DNA from: Desulforamulus aeronauticus DSM 10349
GTDB lineage: Bacteria; Bacillota; Desulfotomaculia; Desulfotomaculales; Desulfotomaculaceae
Assembly: GCF_900142375.1 (NCBI RefSeq)
Contig: NZ_FRAR01000016.1
Span: forward strand, 1-64,000
DNA length: 64,000 bases
Direction of reading: 5' to 3'
Each line of letters starts with the position of its first letter. Position 1 is the first letter of the stretch. Under the pieces are notes generated by a model, which saw only the letters and a program-made list of their open reading frames with translations, was not told where the DNA came from and searched no databases. The position numbers and the translations under genes were made by a program. Of the stretch, positions 60,010 to 64,000 are shown piece by piece.

Positions 60010-61200
60010 ATGGGCAAAAAAACAAAAGCTTTTTTAGTACTGTTTTTTATCCTGTTTTGGGTTATGGTGGGTTTTGGCATTATTATCCCGATCTTACCCT
60101 TTGTGGTAACCCATTTTGGTGGTGGGCCAACTATATTGGGGCTTTTTATGGCCTCTTTTTCATTGATGCAATTTTTCTTTGCCCCCCTTTGGGGTCGATT
60201 ATCGGACCGGATAGGTCGCCGCCCGGTACTATTAATTGGGTTGAGCGGTTATGGCATCACGTTTATTTTATTGGGTATGGCCGACCATTTATGGATGTTG
60301 TTTGCCATTAGGATGTTATCCGGCATAATTTCTTCTGCCACTTTACCCACGGCGATGGCTTATATTGTGGATATTACTGAGGGCGAGGAAAGATCGAAAG
60401 GGCTGGGCCTAATGGGTGCTGCCATGGGGGTGGGCATGGTTTTTGGGCCAGCCCTGGGCGGTTGGTTAGGTCATTATGGTTTTGCTATCCCCTTTTACGC
60501 CGCAGGTGCTTTGGCCATCATAACTTGGCCCTTTGCCTATTTCTTTTTACCGGAGTCCCTAAAAAGATCCGACAGGCATAGAGCTGAGGATGCCGCGAAA
60601 ATTTCCTTTAAGGTAATCAAGCATCCGTTGTTTACTCTCTTTATGCTCAATTTCATTACTAATTTTAGCATGGCCATCTTCCAGGGCACCTTTGCTCTTT
60701 ATGCCGCTGACAGGGCAGGTTTTGGCCCGAAGGAAATGGGTACATTATTCACCATTATGGGCATCATTAGTGTGATTATTCAGGGAGGTATGATTGGCAG
60801 GTTAGTAAAGCTCTTTGGCGATGCCAATTTGATTAAGGCCGGTCTTTTTATCTCCGGCGTGGGGATGGCTCTCATAGTGCTGTCTTCCCACATGCTAACC
60901 TTAATGATTTCTGCTGCTATCTTTAACATTGGTGGTTCGTTAATGGGTCCCAGCACGTCCACTCTGGTAAGCAAAAATGCCTTAGGTGCCCAAGGGGCTT
61001 CCATCGGACTCATGCAATCCTTTGGTAGTTTAGGCCGGATTTTAGGACCGGTGATGGGAGGTATCCTTTATGGGATTCAGATGAATATTCCTTATATTAC
61101 GGGAGCGAGCATTTTACTGCTCATTGCCATCCTGTCGCTACAAATGATCGATAAGTATGACATTGCCTGCAACCATAAGAAGAAACCCTCCCAGGAATAA
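60010..61200 (+). CDS. MFS exporter, TetA/DHA1-like
   Basis: 396 residues, 12 hydrophobic segments, motif A APLWGRLSDRIGRRPVLLIGL between TM2 and TM3, motif C GAAMGVGMVFGPALGGWLG in TM5. Likely drug or metabolite exporter. ATG after GAGGGGATTTTTCCT. Bidirectional terminator overlaps its end. Confidence 0.9.
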   Translation: MGKKTKAFLVLFFILFWVMVGFGIIIPILPFVVTHFGGGPTILGLFMASFSLMQFFFAPLWGRLSDRIGRRPVLLIGLSGYGITFILLGMADHLWMLFAIRMLSGIISSATLPTAMAYIVDITEGEERSKGLGLMGAAMGVGMVFGPALGGWLGHYGFAIPFYAAGALAIITWPFAYFFLPESLKRSDRHRAEDAAKISFKVIKHPLFTLFMLNFITNFSMAIFQGTFALYAADRAGFGPKEMGTLFTIMGIISVIIQGGMIGRLVKLFGDANLIKAGLFISGVGMALIVLSSHMLTLMISAAIFNIGGSLMGPSTSTLVSKNALGAQGASIGLMQSFGSLGRILGPVMGGILYGIQMNIPYITGASILLLIAILSLQMIDKYDIACNHKKKPSQE

Positions 61201-61215
61201 AAAGGAGGGTTTCTT
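61180..61215. terminator. Bidirectional terminator
   Basis: AAGAAACCCTCC and GGAGGGTTTCTT, perfect 12-bp stem around the MFS stop. Confidence 0.85.
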
Positions 61216-61224
61216 AGAGCATTC

Positions 61225-61608
61225 CTACTGTTCGTATTTGTCGATAAAATAATCCACGATATCTTCCACAGATACCAGACCGATCACCTTTTGATCTTCC
61301 ACCACGGGAAGAGCCACGATATTGTTACTTCTCAGTTTTTTTCCTACGGTGATAATATCTTCATCCTTGGTAGCAGTTATTACTTCTTTCGATATAACCC
61401 TATTCAGGGGGTAACTTTGATAATGCCCCGGGTCTGATAAAAAACGATAGATGTCGGCCTTAACCACCATACCAATTAGATTATTATCTTCGTCAACTAC
61501 CGGTGCGCCGTTAATTTTCTTTTCATTCATTATTTTTAATGCTTGCTCCACTAGGTCTTCCCCTTTGAAAACCCAAACCCGTCTATGCATAATTTCACTG
61601 ATATTCAT
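61225..61608 (-). CDS. Two-CBS-domain protein
   Basis: 127 residues: two CBS motifs, INGAPVVDEDNNLIGMVVKADIYRFL and IVALPVVEDQKVIGLVSVEDIVDYF. Small adenosyl-ligand sensor; no target gene evident. ATG with GGGGGA upstream (61608). Confidence 0.9.
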   Translation of the reverse strand: MNISEIMHRRVWVFKGEDLVEQALKIMNEKKINGAPVVDEDNNLIGMVVKADIYRFLSDPGHYQSYPLNRVISKEVITATKDEDIITVGKKLRSNNIVALPVVEDQKVIGLVSVEDIVDYFIDKYEQ

Positions 61609-61730
61609 TATCGATCCCCCTTTTTTGTTACTGTGGTAATTTCAACATGTATTGAAATATACCTCTCTAGATATGTAAGATGTTATTATTTTGTAATCCT
61701 AGAATGACAAGCCTTTAACCCAATTTTTAC

Positions 61731-61760
61731 TTGCCTTGGACAATCCTAGTGCTTTATAAT
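61731..61760 (+). promoter_or_regulatory. Promoter of SCIFF gene
   Basis: TTGCCT (61731-61736), 18 bases, TATAAT (61755-61760). Confidence 0.55.
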
Positions 61761-61785
61761 TGAATGCGGAAAGGGGATGAGAGAC

Positions 61786-61929
61786 GTGAAACATATCAAA
61801 ACCTTAAATAAGAACTCCTTACAAGCAACCCTGAAAACCGGTGGTTGCGGTGAGTGTGCCACTTCCTGCCAATCCGCTTGCAAAACCTCTTGCACCGTAG
61901 GCAACCAGGTTTGTGTTAAAAAAGCTTAA
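61786..61929 (+). CDS. scfA: SCIFF ribosomally made peptide precursor
   Basis: 47 residues, MKHIKTLNKNSLQATLKTGGCGECATSCQSACKTSCTVGNQVCVKKA in pattern: six cysteines in the C-terminal half, the 'six cysteines in forty-five' precursor. Radical SAM enzyme downstream makes thioether links. GTG start with AAAGGGGAT about 10 bases upstream. Widespread in Clostridia; biological role unresolved. Confidence 0.93.
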   Translation: MKHIKTLNKNSLQATLKTGGCGECATSCQSACKTSCTVGNQVCVKKA

Positions 61930-62072
61930 GCAGTATAAGTAGGATACACAGCAAAACCACAACCTTGTCTCCTTTGGGACCCGTTCCCCCTGGGGATAAG
62001 GTAATTTTTTTGTTTTTATTTGTTACCTTAGGGTGATCCATATAAATTAATGATATAAAGCGAGGGCTTGTT

Positions 62073-63425
62073 GTGCTGCATAAATTTAAATTCGATGGTG
62101 TCCACGTGGTTGTGGATGTCCACAGTGGTGCTGTCCATGTGGTGGATGAATTAGTTTGGGAAATTCTACATATTTATGAAGACAAAACTCCTGAAGAAAT
62201 AATTTCAGCAATGTCCGATAAATACTCCTTAGATCAGATCCAACAGGCACTGATTGAAATTAAAAATCTAGTTGATGAAGGCTTGTTATTCACTAAAGAT
62301 TCTCAGCAAGAGGGTTACCAACCCCGGCGCGATGGAGTGGTGAAGGCCTTGTGCCTGCATGCAGCCCATGATTGTAACCTGCGCTGTAAATATTGCTTTG
62401 CCGGGCAAGGTCAATTTGGTGGTCCTAGTGGTCTGCTATCTCCTGAAGTAGGCCGAGCTGCCATTGATTTTTTAATTGACCAATCAGGAAATCGAAAAAA
62501 TGTAGAAATCGATTTCTTTGGCGGAGAACCCTTGCTAAATTTTAAGGTAATTAAAGAATTGGTTCCCTATGGCAATGAAAAAGCCAAGCAGGCCGGTAAA
62601 AAGCTCAAATTTACCCTGACAACCAACGGTGTGTTGCTAAACCAAGAAGTTCAGCAATTCCTTTTGGATAATCAAATGGCTGCGGTGTTAAGCCTGGATG
62701 GCAGACCGGAAGTACACGATGCTATGCGGCCCACACCCCGTGGTAAAGGTTCCTATGAGCAGGTGGTCAAGGCTTTCCGGGAATATGTAGAGCAACAACC
62801 CCCGGCGGGGTATTATATCCGGGGCACCTTCACCCGCCATAACCTGGATTTTAGTCAGGATGTAATGCACATGGCGGAACTGGGGTTCCGGGATATTTCT
62901 GTGGAACCGGTGGTGGCAGGGTTTGACACGGATTATGCCTTTCAGGAAGCAGATTTACCGTTCTTAATGGAACAGTATGAGAAGCTAACCAGACAGCTTT
63001 GGGAACGGCGAGAAGCTGGTCAACCCATAAATTTCTTCCATTTTAACATTGACCTGAGTGGTGGCCCCTGCCTACCGAAACGTCTCTCTGGCTGTGGGGC
63101 GGGCTATGAATACTTGGCTGTTACACCGGAGGGAGATTTATATCCCTGTCATCAGTTTGTGGGTAACACAGATTTCTTATTGGGAACCGTGAAAGAGGGT
63201 ATCCATAACCAAGAAATTATTGAAAACTTCCGCCAAGCACACATTTACAATAAACCGGAGTGCATAGAGTGCTGGGCGAAATTCTATTGCAGCGGCGGTT
63301 GTCATGCCAATGCCTGGGCCTTCAATAATGATTTGCTACGTCCTTATCACCTGGGCTGTCAACTGGCTCGCAAGCGTTTTGAATGTGCTATCTACTTGCA
63401 AATAAAACAGGTTGGCTTAGCATAA
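62073..63425 (+). CDS. scfB: SCIFF radical SAM maturase
   Basis: 450 residues. Radical SAM motif CNLRCKYCFAGQG (CxxxCxxC), SAM-binding FFGGEPLLNF, then SPASM domain with C-terminal cysteines (CGAGYEYLAVTPEGDLYPCHQF, CIECWAKFYCSGGCHANAW, CQLA). N-terminal RRE-like domain about 1-90. GTG start. 143 bases after scfA. Introduces thioether crosslinks in the SCIFF peptide. Confidence 0.94.
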   Translation: MLHKFKFDGVHVVVDVHSGAVHVVDELVWEILHIYEDKTPEEIISAMSDKYSLDQIQQALIEIKNLVDEGLLFTKDSQQEGYQPRRDGVVKALCLHAAHDCNLRCKYCFAGQGQFGGPSGLLSPEVGRAAIDFLIDQSGNRKNVEIDFFGGEPLLNFKVIKELVPYGNEKAKQAGKKLKFTLTTNGVLLNQEVQQFLLDNQMAAVLSLDGRPEVHDAMRPTPRGKGSYEQVVKAFREYVEQQPPAGYYIRGTFTRHNLDFSQDVMHMAELGFRDISVEPVVAGFDTDYAFQEADLPFLMEQYEKLTRQLWERREAGQPINFFHFNIDLSGGPCLPKRLSGCGAGYEYLAVTPEGDLYPCHQFVGNTDFLLGTVKEGIHNQEIIENFRQAHIYNKPECIECWAKFYCSGGCHANAWAFNNDLLRPYHLGCQLARKRFECAIYLQIKQVGLA

Positions 63426-63433
63426 TAAAACAA

Positions 63434-63460
63434 CTCCGTTTCCCTTGTGGGGAGACGGAG
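63434..63460 (+). terminator. Terminator after scfB
   Basis: CTCCGTTTCCC-TTGT-GGGGAGACGGAG hairpin. Followed by mixed bases, little T-run. Confidence 0.65.
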
Positions 63461-63607
63461 TGCTTTGTCATACCGCTGAAAACTTTACGTAGCCGACAAT
63501 ATATGATATAATTATGACTGCCTTATTTTCCCTTTCTACGACTTATTTGCCAATTAAATAGGGGTTTCTTGGTAATAAAGGGGAGCTTTATCGAGAGGAG
63601 TTGAACC

Positions 63608-64000
63608 ATGCAAGTTCAGGATCAGTTAAGTACCTTTAAGGACTGGTTACAAAAACAACCCAAGGTATTTAAACAGGGAATGGCTGGATTTTTAGCCGTG
63701 GTGCTGTTATGCGGTATCGTTTCGATGGTTAAGACCAGTGCGGCCTGTGCGGTGGAATTAGACGGAAAAGTAGTTGCTGTTGTTAAAAACAAAGAGATGG
63801 CCCAATCTGTAGTTAACGAGTTAATGAAAGAACAACAAAAAAATGCTATTACTGTAAAGCCAGAACAAACTATTACATATAAAACCAGCAGATCTCATAA
63901 TGAGGTAGTTAGTAAAGAACAACTTCAAAAATTGCTTGCTGACCGCCTTACCTTCGAAGCAACTGCCGCAGGTATTAAGGTGCGGGGAGGTCTCAAGCTG
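63608..64000 (+). CDS. Membrane-anchored or secreted protein, N-terminal part (peptidase-like repeats)
   Basis: Open to the window edge: 131 codons. Starts MQVQDQLSTFKDWLQKQP; a hydrophobic span FLAVVLLCGIVSMV near 33-46 acts as signal or anchor, then VELDGKVVAVVKNKEMAQSVVNELMKEQQKNAI, resembling repeats found before G5 and M23 peptidase domains of clostridial cell-wall hydrolases. ATG after GAGAGGAG. The C-terminal domain is not seen, so the enzyme type is a guess. Confidence 0.55.
   Translation, partial: MQVQDQLSTFKDWLQKQPKVFKQGMAGFLAVVLLCGIVSMVKTSAACAVELDGKVVAVVKNKEMAQSVVNELMKEQQKNAITVKPEQTITYKTSRSHNEVVSKEQLQKLLADRLTFEATAAGIKVRGGLKL

Overview
The window is a chromosomal replication-origin region of a low-to-moderate GC, endospore-forming Clostridia-type Firmicute. 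The gene set (SCIFF peptide plus maturase, YyaC, YkvI, LonC, Spo0J/Soj, a second gyrB, Mvh-like [NiFe] hydrogenase next to an AprA-like flavoprotein) most resembles the Desulfotomaculum/Desulforamulus group. That assignment is an inference from gene content and style, not a database match.

Layout. (1) 1-9.7 kb, minus strand: start of an rRNA operon (promoter and leader only), gyrA, gyrB, remB, recF, an S4-domain protein, dnaN and dnaA. DnaA-box clusters lie on both sides of dnaA (bipartite oriC). (2) 10-29.2 kb, mostly plus strand: rpmH-rnpA-yidD-yidC-jag-mnmE-mnmG-rsmG, then parA-parB with three perfect parS sites, a set of envelope, spore and metabolic genes (DUF554, DegV, LarC C-terminal part, DUF4446, phosphoribosyltransferase, YyaC, YkvI, CvpA, M18 aminopeptidase, MscS, DUF951), and rpsF-ssb-rpsR. 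(3) 29.2-45.7 kb: an accessory block. One operon encodes an AprA-like flavoprotein, its two-cluster ferredoxin partner, a group-3-type [NiFe] hydrogenase small and large subunit, the maturation protease and a lactate-permease-family carrier. It is followed by two unrecognised small genes and a complete hypFCDE-regulator-hypAB set. The regulator is a sigma-54 enhancer-binding protein. A well-spaced sigma-54 promoter lies before the first operon, and a 16-bp motif is repeated upstream of both this operon and hypF. (4) 45.8-49.2 kb: a second gyrB and a divergent metK. (5) 49.3-58 kb: MarR/MFS pair, yybS-rplI-lonC-dnaB, purA. (6) 58-64 kb: tRNA cluster (Lys, Glu, Lys, Gly) with 84-bp tandem repeats derived from tRNA-Glu, an XRE/membrane pair, an MFS exporter, a CBS protein, SCIFF and its radical SAM maturase, and the beginning of a membrane-anchored or secreted protein.

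How it works together. The accessory block can be read as a self-contained, H2-linked redox module: hydrogenase, electron-transfer ferredoxin, a fumarate-reductase/APS-reductase-type flavoprotein and an organic-acid carrier, made with its own Hyp maturation set and switched on by its own activator. The substrate of the flavoprotein is unknown. This is the most novel system in the window. Other notable items are a dispersed intergenic element whose two hairpins covary between copies, a Leu in the ori-linked GyrB at the position where coumarin-resistance mutations occur (the second GyrB keeps Arg), a MetK with changes in the GGGAFSGKD motif, and an eroded copy of the hydrogenase protease gene.
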